A DNA stretch of 64,000 nt, taken from positions 2,170,001-2,234,000 of the forward strand of contig NZ_CP034951.1 in NCBI RefSeq assembly GCF_004022485.1, written 5' to 3'. The DNA comes from Aequorivita sp. H23M31. Lineage in GTDB: Bacteria > Bacteroidota > Bacteroidia > Flavobacteriales > Flavobacteriaceae. The notes below the pieces were generated by a model, which did no database searches, was not told where the DNA came from, and worked only from the letters and a program-made list of their open reading frames with translations. A program made the position numbers and the translations under genes. Numbering within the stretch: the stretch's first letter is position 1; each line of letters starts with the position of its first letter. Of this stretch, positions 34,301 through 43,290 are shown piece by piece.

Positions 34301-34914
34301 AGTTGTTGAGCAGGATAATCTCCGTTATATTTTAAAAAAACATTGTCACCAATAATTTTTACACCGAAAAAATGAAGTTCATACTTAGTATTTGTTCCGT
34401 AGCTATATTTTATTTCATGGCCAGAATTCATTTTCCAATTCTCCCCGGGAGCTGATTGTTTATTAATTCTATTTAGAGGCGATTTCTCAAATTCCTTTTG
34501 ACTAAAGGGAACGGATGTAGCAGGTTCATTGGATAAATAAAAGACTTCAGTAAGTGACTGAGCCTCAGATTCAAAATTGAGACTTGCGGCATCCCGCACA
34601 TAAGGCAGGAATTCTTTTTTTTGTCTTCCTAATGAATCATATTCTATATAGGTAATCAAATCTCCGCTATTTCCGGCTTGCTGGTGAGCCACATTTTGAA
34701 TAGGCCTCCCGAGGCCATCAAAGTAGGAAATCATAACTTGAGCTCCTTGATTATTAGCTCCAGTATAAGTTGTGGTCTTTATATAATTTTGTGAATCGGT
34801 TTGAGCAAAGAGATGTTCATGAAGTGAACCGTTTAGAAATAGAATAATTACTAACCCATATCCTATCCTATCGAAAGGAGATTTTTGTAAAAAGAAGAGT
34901 ATAAAGTTTTTCAT
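31306..34914 (-). CDS. Full-length DUF6443 Rhs polymorphic toxin with HExxH metallopeptidase tip (tip1)
   Basis: This is a 1202-residue protein and the only complete Rhs with its own N-terminus in the window. It has a signal-like hydrophobic segment (about 18-37, ending FAQ). A DUF6443-type N-terminal region follows (about 40-190, YFDGLGRPIQNVAHQQAG), then YD repeats and the Rhs core (YKDHLGNIRLSYSDLALNG, YPFGGEHKGYN, NPYQYTANNPVKFIDVNG near 960). The C-terminal tip holds LGHELAHGLGNNL near 1085, a zincin HExxH motif, with a downstream Glu in NSEVFASMYEN. It resembles M91-type effector peptidases. The Rhs shell should encapsulate and release the tip. Its core is the parent type for the broken fragments at 26-30 kb. 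Confidence 0.9.
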   Translation of the reverse strand: MKNFILFFLQKSPFDRIGYGLVIILFLNGSLHEHLFAQTDSQNYIKTTTYTGANNQGAQVMISYFDGLGRPIQNVAHQQAGNSGDLITYIEYDSLGRQKKEFLPYVRDAASLNFESEAQSLTEVFYLSNEPATSVPFSQKEFEKSPLNRINKQSAPGENWKMNSGHEIKYSYGTNTKYELHFFGVKIIGDNVFLKYNGDYPAQQLYKNSIKDENWDGSSLENEVTEFKDKQGRTILKRSYIKNAPRQKPEYLQLDTYYVYDQFGNLSFVLPPKLSEQIVVNNALVRNHQELLDVLGYQYVYDQRNRLMVKKIPGKTKEYIGYDKLDQVIATGPVTSPFGDGAEGWLRTKYDAFGRIVYTLWQPGQVNITSLKNLMNQHGPKLYEGRSTSSTIVGGVAFSYTSIVKPISGYHVLTINYYDDYDWEYGPRSIPYSVCNGESSVDYGNKVMPKGLPTGNWNRILTDRNSTEGKMEHILYAFKSRPVRVQKDYPNKGYTIVDSKFDFVGNTVKTITKHRRDLSMPEHKIMEEFTFNPQWRPESHFHTINNFPSQLISKNSYNVLGQLSQKRVGGSDLTGAMPLQKVDYKYNIRGWLTHINNVDNLSQAGQPKDLFAFKINYDSVEDDINGAVKPLFNGNIAETSWRTSNDNIKRRYGYSYDGLNRITAAFYQRPDLSIPRAESYSTSYSYDSNGNLLTLHRNGQVDAADPPIAIDDLVYTYDKGNQLQNVVDQERHPDGYNDRNPDVRDPDFKYDNYGNLIADRDKEIKEITYNHMNLPATIRIGSDGNIEYIYDAAGNKLKKEVNDGRETSTTEYLDGFIYKNDKLEFFHHPEGYVQVSVDRDTYDYQYVFQYKDHLGNIRLSYSDLALNGAIDPSTEILDEKNYYPFGGEHKGYNSNINGTYHPYGYNGKEEQDELGLEWIDYGARNYDKWLVRYFNVDRMSEAYYDLNPYQYTANNPVKFIDVNGDYIYIWENGTQYRYENGETQKQNEKGKWIKHSAQEGSYVSQIAGALEAITGGDPNSFGSQFLGLFENDDVNVSLFENTSQGDHKGKNVTDGTNIYTFSNQSGSIRTTGGSEKLSENFHITLGHELAHGLGNNLLRKGALSDTWIPADPNIGLKDPIKNSEVFASMYENMLRAEQGLELRTHYIGGTSDNRSRLIQKSKTKNPFGKVYNPTQSTLEIFNSLVRRPKAKSVNSIKPAGSQ

Positions 34915-34956
34915 AGGTATCGATTTAGTCAGTTCAAAATCGCTTATTGATATATC

Positions 34957-37900
34957 CTATGGATTGGATCTATAGTGATAATTGGTTTCACTCAAAATTT
35001 GTTCATCAAGATCGCGGGTTTTCTCCAATCTCCCAAAATCGTCATATTTATACCAGATAGTTTCTCCTTTTGGATCTGTAACGCTTTCTATACCTACTAG
35101 CGGAAAATAGGTGAAGGTGGTAACCATTGCCTTTGATAAACCATACCTAATTTTTCTCAATTCACCCTGCAGCTGTTCTGTATTGGATGGATTATTTATT
35201 TTATTGAAATTAAGACCAAGAGCAGAATTCGTTGCCTCCAAATAGGTTGCGTTTTCAACTTTAGCCACTGGATATTGATTATTATATCCCCATATATAGG
35301 CAGTTCGCGGGCCATCTTTTTTAGAAACATCCCTGGGGTTACTGTAATCGTCATAATCATGATACACAATTCGGGTGTCCATCTGGGACGTATTTATGGG
35401 AATCGTTCCTCCTTTAAAAGTATGGATATATTTTGGGAGATATTTGTTGGTGCCATTCGGAAATAAATCATATTCTGCCCGCGTAGTATGAAGCAAAATG
35501 TCATTTCCATTTTGGTTAAGAGTTTTTCGTACTTCTATTGGTTCTACGATACGATTAGCGGCGATAAGTTCAGCCATAAACGGTTCGGTTGCGAGCATAT
35601 CATTTGGATATAGAAATTCGGTTATTTCTGTCTCTTCTGGGTTGCTCGTACCTACTTTTTTGGAATGTAGTTGCTTATTACTTTCGTTGTAAGTGAATTC
35701 AGTACCGTTAATTATCCTGTAGAAGGAATCAAAATATTCTGTTACAACACTTTTTGTTAGTTTTGTCCAGCCTTTGGCTTCACGCATGGGTAGCATTCTT
35801 ATGTGTGAAGCGGGAAAACCTTGAGCATCACAATATACCACTCCGACATGATTCTGATCATTATTAACATAGTACAAATAATCATCGAATTTGTACCTAT
35901 AAGCATAGGGACATTGATGTAGTAAATCCAATGATAGTGAAATACCGGTAATAATTAATTCCTCTTCAGAAAATCCATAGGAATTGTGCGTTTCTTTTAT
36001 CGTTTTATTTATATTGTTTAAAACACGTTGATTTTTAAGCAACCCTCTCTTATAATCATAGTTATGGGAGGGCAAAAAAGGATAGTCCAACATATACCCA
36101 TCAAAATGGTCTGGGTCATCACCGGTTTCCGGAAAATCAATGGGGGATAAAAAGGTGGATTCAATTTTGCCATTATTTTCAAAATCGGGCGTAATGGATT
36201 TCACCGTTACATTTTTATAACCCACATCCGCTCCATGTGTTTTGACATAAGAAAGATTGTTTAATTTGGTTTTCACATTATATGTAACTGGGGGTTGGTC
36301 ATGTGAAGTTACAATTCCCAATGTAGTTGTAAAATGGGTTTGTAAGGTTATCCCATAATCAAATAAAGGTTTAGGGTAGGAAAGTGCGCCACTACTCTTT
36401 GAATTGTCAGACAGCAGGGAATAATCATAATCTTTTTTGATGGTAGGAACGGTGCCACTCGTATTTTCGTAATACTCAACAGACTTGATACGTATACCCC
36501 CTCCGTGTACATATTGCTTTTGAAGAGTGGTGGGTTCTAAAAAGACCACGGTGAAAGGAACCTCAAAAGGGCTGCCCATATATTGGTTCAAGACGTATAA
36601 ACTATAAGAATAATCTTGGTCGGGGGAAAATGAAAAATTACACCATTCTTCTCCTGAGCAGGGAATAGACATATCTGGTGCAGCTTCGCCAGTAATGTTA
36701 TTTATGCTTCTTAATTTCAAAAAATTATCTCTTAAGTTCCTAATGTCGATTTCTAAAATAATTCTTTCTGCAATAATGCTGCCTGTTCCTGAATAAAACA
36801 ACTCTACTCCTTCCTGGTCACCAACACGTAGAACTTTTTCTTCGGCACCCAAATATTGTGTATTCTCGGGATTTTCATGAAAATCGGTCACCGTATCCTT
36901 TCCAATAAAGGAGTATGTGGAGGCCTCGAAATTAAATTTTATCTCCCCTCCTGTGGGTAGTTGCATTCTTTCTAAAACCCCAACGGTCGCATAATTTTTT
37001 TCTATGACATCAGGAACTGATTGGGGTTCCAATTCAAAATACCCCCATGGATTTTTAATTACTCTCCCACTATATCTTCTATCATTGTAGGTCAATTTAT
37101 AACTCTGATAGTCCGGATTTTCAAGTCTTCTACCATAATCTCGAACTTCCGTTAAAATCAGTCTCTTTAAATTTCTTCCTGTTCCTATTGAATAAGGGAC
37201 TGTATGATAATCGTAACGGAAAGTCAGCTTCTTTCGCAGATTTCCTCTCCAGTCTTTTATCACAACACTTTGAAGCTTTTGGGCACCATGATTTGGAGGT
37301 AAATTGCTGTCATCTCTCTGAGAATCTGTGGAGAGAATAATTTTAGCTATACCTGATATTTCTATTATTTTTATTTTCTTAGATTTAATCTCAGTTGTGG
37401 TAGTACCAATAATCTCCTTAGGCTTCATTCTTTTAATATTTTGAGGAAAATCTTGGTCTCCATAATGGCTTCGGATAAATTCTACAGTAGGCGAGATAAG
37501 GGTATTTCTGGTGGCTGAGTTAGAATATGTTGTCTCTAGGTGATCTTTATAAGTGAAAGTGATTATAGGATTCCCGAAAGGATCCTTTACCTTAGTTAAA
37601 TGAAAGGCAGTGGGATAGGGAAGTACCATGGAAGTAATGGATGAACTGGAACTATTATCAAAATAGGTTAAAAAGGAAGCACTAGAAGTATATTCGCAAA
37701 AATCTATTTCGTCAAAAATATAATTAATTCCATTTTCATCTATAATAGTAAATCCCTCTATGCCAAAGGTTTCTGGGTCGTAATCAATATTTATTTTATA
37801 ATTGGTATTATTATCCAAAGGAACCACATTTAACCTGTTATTCTGTACGTTTTTTCTAATTATAAACCTACCCGAGTGACCCATAAAATTAAATTGGTAG

Positions 37901-38460
37901 AGGTCGTGCTGGGTATCATATTTACCGTGTTCATAGCCATCCCATTTAAATTCTGCAACTTCGTTGTTAGGATCATATCCCCCATTTATGAGACCCTCGG
38001 CTACATAATAATAATTGGAATATTCCGCTAAAATGCCGCCAGGATTGTTATGAAATATTCCCACTTTACCTTTTCCTGCCGTGCTAGCGTACTCAAGATA
38101 TTCATCGGGCAGACCCCTTACTGTCCTTGATATAACGCCACCGGCCATTAAATTCCATCCCAATCCGGTATAGGGAGCAATTTCATCGGCATTAACGGAA
38201 GATGCATGATAACTAAGACCCATATTAAAATTTAACTTGGAATAAAGGGTTTTAGTAGAAAATATGGGAATATCAATTTGAGGCATCCCGGTATATTCAT
38301 TCACAGGGATTTCTTCAAAGCGCATTAATGAAGCAACCGCAGGTGAAGGGCCTATAATGGTTGGAAGCTCGGAGGTTAAATTCATATTGCCTGTAGCACC
38401 TTGAGACAATACTGCGTAACTATATAGAAAGTTCAGAACAAAGAGTACACGTAATATCAT
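34957..38460 (-). CDS. YD-repeat partner protein of the Rhs toxin
   Basis: This 1167-residue protein has a signal peptide (about 1-20, ending SQG). The N-terminal domain is typical of large Bacteroidetes YD-repeat proteins: AVASLMRFEEIPVNEYTGMP, LSYHASSVNADEIAPYTGLG, then WNLMAGGVISRTVRGLPDEY. Most of the middle is beta-rich without obvious motif. A final YD-repeat stretch (GETIWYKYDDFGRLEKTRD) ends the protein, with no tip domain. It lies 42 bp upstream of the DUF6443 Rhs gene on the same strand, an arrangement I remember as recurring in Bacteroidetes. It may form part of the shell or export complex; that is inference. Confidence 0.82.
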   Translation of the reverse strand: MILRVLFVLNFLYSYAVLSQGATGNMNLTSELPTIIGPSPAVASLMRFEEIPVNEYTGMPQIDIPIFSTKTLYSKLNFNMGLSYHASSVNADEIAPYTGLGWNLMAGGVISRTVRGLPDEYLEYASTAGKGKVGIFHNNPGGILAEYSNYYYVAEGLINGGYDPNNEVAEFKWDGYEHGKYDTQHDLYQFNFMGHSGRFIIRKNVQNNRLNVVPLDNNTNYKINIDYDPETFGIEGFTIIDENGINYIFDEIDFCEYTSSASFLTYFDNSSSSSITSMVLPYPTAFHLTKVKDPFGNPIITFTYKDHLETTYSNSATRNTLISPTVEFIRSHYGDQDFPQNIKRMKPKEIIGTTTTEIKSKKIKIIEISGIAKIILSTDSQRDDSNLPPNHGAQKLQSVVIKDWRGNLRKKLTFRYDYHTVPYSIGTGRNLKRLILTEVRDYGRRLENPDYQSYKLTYNDRRYSGRVIKNPWGYFELEPQSVPDVIEKNYATVGVLERMQLPTGGEIKFNFEASTYSFIGKDTVTDFHENPENTQYLGAEEKVLRVGDQEGVELFYSGTGSIIAERIILEIDIRNLRDNFLKLRSINNITGEAAPDMSIPCSGEEWCNFSFSPDQDYSYSLYVLNQYMGSPFEVPFTVVFLEPTTLQKQYVHGGGIRIKSVEYYENTSGTVPTIKKDYDYSLLSDNSKSSGALSYPKPLFDYGITLQTHFTTTLGIVTSHDQPPVTYNVKTKLNNLSYVKTHGADVGYKNVTVKSITPDFENNGKIESTFLSPIDFPETGDDPDHFDGYMLDYPFLPSHNYDYKRGLLKNQRVLNNINKTIKETHNSYGFSEEELIITGISLSLDLLHQCPYAYRYKFDDYLYYVNNDQNHVGVVYCDAQGFPASHIRMLPMREAKGWTKLTKSVVTEYFDSFYRIINGTEFTYNESNKQLHSKKVGTSNPEETEITEFLYPNDMLATEPFMAELIAANRIVEPIEVRKTLNQNGNDILLHTTRAEYDLFPNGTNKYLPKYIHTFKGGTIPINTSQMDTRIVYHDYDDYSNPRDVSKKDGPRTAYIWGYNNQYPVAKVENATYLEATNSALGLNFNKINNPSNTEQLQGELRKIRYGLSKAMVTTFTYFPLVGIESVTDPKGETIWYKYDDFGRLEKTRDLDEQILSETNYHYRSNP

Positions 38461-38500
38461 AGTATAATTTTTTTGTTAGATACTAATTCAAGGGCTCAAA

Positions 38501-40099
38501 TCAATCTCTTTTCAAAATCTTTACTGACTCCGTAGCCACATTGGTAGTTATGGTAACAATATAAACTCCTACAGAGAGACCCTGAAGGTCAATTGGGACC
38601 GTGCGATTTTTTATGGTAAAAAATTGAATGAGTTTTCCTGAAATATCATAGACTCGGGCATCACCACTATCGAAATCATGGTTTACTATAACATTTGTAA
38701 AGGTGGTAGTGGGATTTGGGAAAGCTTCCAGCCCTTCAAATCGCTCTCTCTCCTTCATTTTATCCTCATCTTTTAACTTTACAACCCAAAAATCCTTTTT
38801 CCCTTTACCAGTATTTTTATCGCGTGAAGCCTCTCCACCGGAAGTTCCTGCCAGAAGGTATCCGCCATCCCGGGTTTCAAAAAGTTTGCGAAGATTGTCC
38901 TCACCCGTGCTTCCCACCGTCTGTTTCCATTTTTCCTCACCTGTAATAGTAATTTTGAGAGCGATGTAATCGTTGATTCCTTTTTTATCAGATCGGGATA
39001 ATCCAATATTTTCAGTCTTAGCATGACCTCCTATTAAATAATCTCTCTCTTCATTTTGGGTTATGGAAGTAAGCACATCTGTCTCCCCAAAATCATAGGT
39101 ATTCTGCCATTCAATCTCACCTGTCTCAGTTAGTTTAATTATCCAAAAATCCGTTCCTTTTCCATTGGATTTTGCTTTGCTTCCAGAAGTATTGGACCTG
39201 GAATTGCCACCTGCCAAATAACCGCCCTCCTTACATTCCAATAAAACGGATAGATGATCATCGCTCTCCCCGCCTAAGGTTCTCTGCCACTCCATCTCTC
39301 CATATTTGTTGAGTTTGATAATCCAATAATCTCCTTCGCCAAAACTTTCCTCATTTTTGTTGCCAGAAATAGGAGAATTGCTCCAACCTCCCACAATAAA
39401 ACCCTCATCCTTTGTGGGCAAAATACTCTCTAATTGGTCCATAAGTTTACCACCAGAGGTTCTTTGCCACTCTATTACTCCATTAGGATCTAACTTCACA
39501 ATCCAATAGTCCAAACTACCGAAATGGGGGGATGTTTTGTTTCCCGAGACTCCACTTTCCGAGGATCCGCCAACAATGTAACCACCATCTTTTGTTTGAT
39601 GAATTTCTTTTACAATATCTCTACCAGAACCCCCAATAGTCACCTGCCATTCTTCATCTCCCTTTGCATTTAGCTTGATAATCCAATAGTCCTCATTACC
39701 AAAACAATCTTCTATTTTATCTCCTCCCTTCAGAGAATTCGAAGAACCCGCAAGAATAAAACCCCCATCTCTTGTATTTGTAATACTACTAAGGAAATCG
39801 GCGCCCATTCCTCCAAAGCTCTTTTGCCAGTCCAAATCTCCGCGCTCGTCCATCTTCCAAATCCAATAATCAAGATTATTTATATTTTCCTGTTCCTTAT
39901 TTCCTGTTTTACCTGAAAGCGAACTTCCTGCAAGGATAAAACCATAATCTGCCGTGGGCTGCGCATCCATCAAATATTCTGAATGCAAACCTCCATAAGA
40001 CTTTTCCCATTGTATTTCTTGCGCCTTAGAATGTGAGTTGCACAAAAAAAGAATAGGGATAAGGTATAAACCAACCTGGGTATAGGGATAATTATTCAT
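38501..40099 (-). CDS. Secreted repeat protein with type IX sorting domain
   Basis: This 532-residue protein has a signal peptide (about 8-26). Seven or so repeats of about 55 residues follow, with the pattern W-(Q/K)-(K/R)-x-GG...D-x-L-x-x-I...DGGF/Y-I-L/V-G-G-S-S...DYWI-x-KL, a beta-propeller-like array. The C-terminal sorting domain (about 455-532, LEAFPNPTTTFTNVIVNHDF to SVKILKRD) marks it as cargo of the SprA translocon encoded in this window. It is 40 bp upstream of the YD-repeat gene on the same strand, so it may share its transcript. Its function, perhaps surface adhesion, is not shown. Confidence 0.85.
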   Translation of the reverse strand: MNNYPYTQVGLYLIPILFLCNSHSKAQEIQWEKSYGGLHSEYLMDAQPTADYGFILAGSSLSGKTGNKEQENINNLDYWIWKMDERGDLDWQKSFGGMGADFLSSITNTRDGGFILAGSSNSLKGGDKIEDCFGNEDYWIIKLNAKGDEEWQVTIGGSGRDIVKEIHQTKDGGYIVGGSSESGVSGNKTSPHFGSLDYWIVKLDPNGVIEWQRTSGGKLMDQLESILPTKDEGFIVGGWSNSPISGNKNEESFGEGDYWIIKLNKYGEMEWQRTLGGESDDHLSVLLECKEGGYLAGGNSRSNTSGSKAKSNGKGTDFWIIKLTETGEIEWQNTYDFGETDVLTSITQNEERDYLIGGHAKTENIGLSRSDKKGINDYIALKITITGEEKWKQTVGSTGEDNLRKLFETRDGGYLLAGTSGGEASRDKNTGKGKKDFWVVKLKDEDKMKERERFEGLEAFPNPTTTFTNVIVNHDFDSGDARVYDISGKLIQFFTIKNRTVPIDLQGLSVGVYIVTITTNVATESVKILKRD

Positions 40100-40252
40100 A
40101 TCCTGATTATTTAGATGACGATTGAAATGAATGAGCTTGTTTTATTGCTAATTTTATACTAATTTAACACTTCATCCAAGGTAAGGACTTTAGTAGAAAC
40201 TCCCCAACACTTTTAGATTATAATTTATAACCTATAGTTATATTTTAAAAAT

Positions 40253-40636
40253 ATGTTTAGGGTAGCTCACAAAATAAAGACGTATAGGGAAATGCGTAAT
40301 TATTCTCAGGAATATTTGGCGAGTATGATAGGTATATCCCAACCAGCCTATGCTAAAATTGAACAGGGAAAAACGAAGATTACCCTGGAAAGACTGAAGC
40401 AGATTTCAGAAATTCTAATGGTGGAACACTTGCATCTCCTTGATGAAGTAAAGGTGGCTATTCAAACCATCCAAATAAATAATACAAGCCCGTCAGATTT
40501 TGTTGAGGTGCTACATCCCGATTTAAAAATTGTTTATGAAAAACTGGTTATGACATTAGAAAATGAAAACAGAAGATTGATTGAGGAGAATGAAAGATTA
40601 AAAATACTTTTGGAACAAAAAAGCGGTAGATATTAA
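40253..40636 (+). CDS. XRE-family HTH regulator at the island edge
   Basis: This 127-residue protein has a cI-type HTH at about 8-62 (NYSQEYLASMIGISQPAYAK). Its coiled-coil C-terminus (about 95-125, LENENRRLIEENERLKILLE) probably mediates dimerisation. It diverges from the T9SS-cargo/Rhs run with a 153-bp spacer, so it is well placed to control that run. It differs from the XRE proteins of the 7.4-kb unit. It is the last island gene before maeB, with 175 bp of featureless DNA between. Confidence 0.9.
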   Translation: MFRVAHKIKTYREMRNYSQEYLASMIGISQPAYAKIEQGKTKITLERLKQISEILMVEHLHLLDEVKVAIQTIQINNTSPSDFVEVLHPDLKIVYEKLVMTLENENRRLIEENERLKILLEQKSGRY

Positions 40637-40811
40637 TTTATAATATTACTTCTTGCATAGGATTATCAGCGGCGTGGAAATTTGTATTGGTCTTAATATA
40701 CCTGAAGCAAGTATGATTTAAAATAAAGTAATTAAAATATACTTCTATACCAATTTCCCACTGTAGATAAAATTAATTTAAAATCAAAATAACAAAAAAC
40801 ATCTTTAACTA

Positions 40812-43091
40812 TTATACCACCCCTATCTCCTTCCGCTGCGCATCCACTACCGTAACAGCGGTCATATTCACCATTTCATCCACGCTGGCACCCATTTGAA
40901 CAATGTGGACAGGTTTTCGCATTCCCAACATTATGGGACCGATGGATTCCACGTTGTTTATTTCCTTTAACAACTTGTAATTGCTGTTGGCTGATTCCAG
41001 ATTCGGAAATATCAAAGCATTGACTTTTTTCCCTGCGAGTTTGCAAAAAGGGAATTTTTTCTGGAGCAACTCCGGGTTTAAAGCGAAATCGGCTTGCAAT
41101 TCGCCATCGATTATCATATCGGGATTGCTTTTATGAAGCAACTCTACTGCTTCCCTTACTTTTGTTGCTTTCGGATCTTTGGACGAACCGAAATTGGCGT
41201 ACGAAATCATGGCAATGACGGGCTCCAGCCCGAACATTTTCATGGTATAATTGGTCATCTGGGCAATTTTTGCAAGTTCCTTTGCTGTTGGATCAATGTT
41301 AATGGCGGTATCTGAAAAGAATAAAGGTCCACGTTTGGTCAACATCAAATTTGTCGTCGCTGCCTTGGTAACCCCTTCAAATCGGCCTATGGTCTCAAAA
41401 ACCGGTTTTACCACCAACGGATAGGAACGGGAATAGCCTGAAATCATCCCATCCACATCGCCTTCGTGCAGCATCATTCCCGCATAATAATTCCGTTCCA
41501 TCATTAATTTCTGGGCATCGTAAAGAGTCACACCGGTGCGCTGTCTCTTTCTCCAGAATTTTTCGGCATATAAGTTCACCTTATCACTTCCCCGTGCATC
41601 TTTAGGATCGATTATTTCCAGATCAGCATCAAACTCCAATTGTTTCATAAAGTCGGCTATAACATCTCTTTTTCCGAGTAAAACTGGAATTGCAATCCCT
41701 TCTTCATATACAATCTGGGCAGCCTTGAGCACATCCAAATGGTCTGCTTCCGCAAAAACAATGCGTTTGGGATCCATTTTTGCACGGTTGAGAAGGAGTC
41801 GGATAATTTTGTTGTCACTTCCCATTCTGGCATAAAGGTCATCCTGGTAGTTTTCCCAATTGGTGATACCTTTAGTTGCCACTCCACTTTCCATCGCCGC
41901 CTTTGCTACTGCGGGAGGAACGGCAGCAATTAACCGTGGGTCGAAGGGCTTTGGAATAATATATTCGCGGCCAAATGTAAGTTTCGTTTCTCCATAAGCA
42001 ATATTAACCTGTTCCGGAACGGGTTCTTTAGCGAGATTGGCTAATGCTTTTACGGCAGCCATTTTCATAGCTTCGTTGATTTTGGTAGCGCGAACGTCCA
42101 AGGCGCCTCGAAAGATATAGGGGAAGCCAAGAACATTATTTACTTGGTTGGGATGGTCGGTGCGACCCGTAGCCATTATAATATCCTTTCTGGTTTTCAT
42201 TGCCAGGTTATAATCAATCTCAGGATCTGGATTGGCCAAAGCAAAAACAATGGGATTCACAGCCATCGTTTTGAGCATTTTGGCCGAAAGGATGTCTTTA
42301 ACGGAAAGCCCAATAAAAACATCCGCATCCTTTATTGCTTCTTCAAGCGTATCTATTTTTCTAGAGGAAGCGAATTCGGCTTTTTCTTCGGAAAGATTTT
42401 CCCTATCTCTTCTTATAACCCCTTTACTATCAAGCATCACAATGTTTTCAGACTGAGCACCGAATGCTTTGTAAAGTCGGGTACAGGAAACCGCCGCCGC
42501 ACCAGCACCACTGATAACGATAGAGACCTCTTCTATCTTTTTTTCAGCAAGTTCCAATGAATTAAGTAAAGCAGCAGCAGAAATAATTGCCGTTCCGTGC
42601 TGGTCGTCGTGCATAACCGGAATATCCAATTCCGCTTTCAATCTTCTTTCTATCTCAAAAGCTTCGGGAGCCTTAATATCCTCGAGATTGATTCCACCGA
42701 AAGTGGGCGCGATATTCTTTACTGTGTTTACAAAATCGTCAATATTATCCGCTTTCAATTCGATATCAAATACATCGATATCAGCGAAAATCTTAAAAAG
42801 CAAAGCCTTACCTTCCATTACCGGCTTTGAAGCTTCTGGACCAATGTTTCCAAGGCCCAAAACTGCCGTTCCATCTGAAATCACCGCAACAAGATTTCCT
42901 TTGTTGGTATATTTATAAACTTTGCTAATATCTTTTTCTATCTCTAAACAAGGATCCGCGACTCCTGGAGAATAGGCTAGACCAAGATCGCGTTGGGTAG
43001 CGTATTTTTTTGTGGGAACCACTTGGATTTTTCCAGGGCGTGGTTTGGCGTGGTATAAGAGGGCTTCATGACGTTTGTTTTGCTTGCTCAT
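40812..43091 (-). CDS. maeB: NADP-dependent malic enzyme with phosphotransacetylase-like domain
   Basis: This protein is 759 residues from the ATG at 43091; an in-frame start at 43202 would add 37 residues unlike the family, so I prefer the inner one. Residues 1 to about 430 form the malic enzyme (ATQRDLGLAYSPGVADPCLE, VMHDDQHGTAII, IVISGAGAAAVSCTRLYKAF for NADP). Residues about 440-759 form the phosphate acetyltransferase-like regulatory domain (MISGYSRSYPLVVKP, ANSNYKLLKEI). It decarboxylates malate to pyruvate with NADPH. Flavobacteria, as I recall, usually have it next to ruvA-sprA; here it is 30.8 kb away across the Rhs island. Confidence 0.95.
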   Translation of the reverse strand: MSKQNKRHEALLYHAKPRPGKIQVVPTKKYATQRDLGLAYSPGVADPCLEIEKDISKVYKYTNKGNLVAVISDGTAVLGLGNIGPEASKPVMEGKALLFKIFADIDVFDIELKADNIDDFVNTVKNIAPTFGGINLEDIKAPEAFEIERRLKAELDIPVMHDDQHGTAIISAAALLNSLELAEKKIEEVSIVISGAGAAAVSCTRLYKAFGAQSENIVMLDSKGVIRRDRENLSEEKAEFASSRKIDTLEEAIKDADVFIGLSVKDILSAKMLKTMAVNPIVFALANPDPEIDYNLAMKTRKDIIMATGRTDHPNQVNNVLGFPYIFRGALDVRATKINEAMKMAAVKALANLAKEPVPEQVNIAYGETKLTFGREYIIPKPFDPRLIAAVPPAVAKAAMESGVATKGITNWENYQDDLYARMGSDNKIIRLLLNRAKMDPKRIVFAEADHLDVLKAAQIVYEEGIAIPVLLGKRDVIADFMKQLEFDADLEIIDPKDARGSDKVNLYAEKFWRKRQRTGVTLYDAQKLMMERNYYAGMMLHEGDVDGMISGYSRSYPLVVKPVFETIGRFEGVTKAATTNLMLTKRGPLFFSDTAINIDPTAKELAKIAQMTNYTMKMFGLEPVIAMISYANFGSSKDPKATKVREAVELLHKSNPDMIIDGELQADFALNPELLQKKFPFCKLAGKKVNALIFPNLESANSNYKLLKEINNVESIGPIMLGMRKPVHIVQMGASVDEMVNMTAVTVVDAQRKEIGVV

Positions 43092-43290
43092 ATTTCTATT
43101 GCTTTTTCGGAAAAAAATACCGAGATTTATTTGAATCCTTTTAAGAAAATCAAAGGTACGGGTTTTGAAGAATGGAAAAGTATAGATTTCTGGTTTTAGC
43201 ATAACCGATGTTTCCCAATATTTTTAAAAAATAGATAAGAATTCAAATTTTTTGAGATTACTTGCACTCTTATTAGAATTATAACTCTCC

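Noticed and set aside
43092..43202. N-terminal extension of the malic enzyme
   Set aside because: The 37 extra residues do not resemble the family start, whereas the ATG at 43091 gives the usual SKQNKRHEALLYHAKPRPGK beginning.
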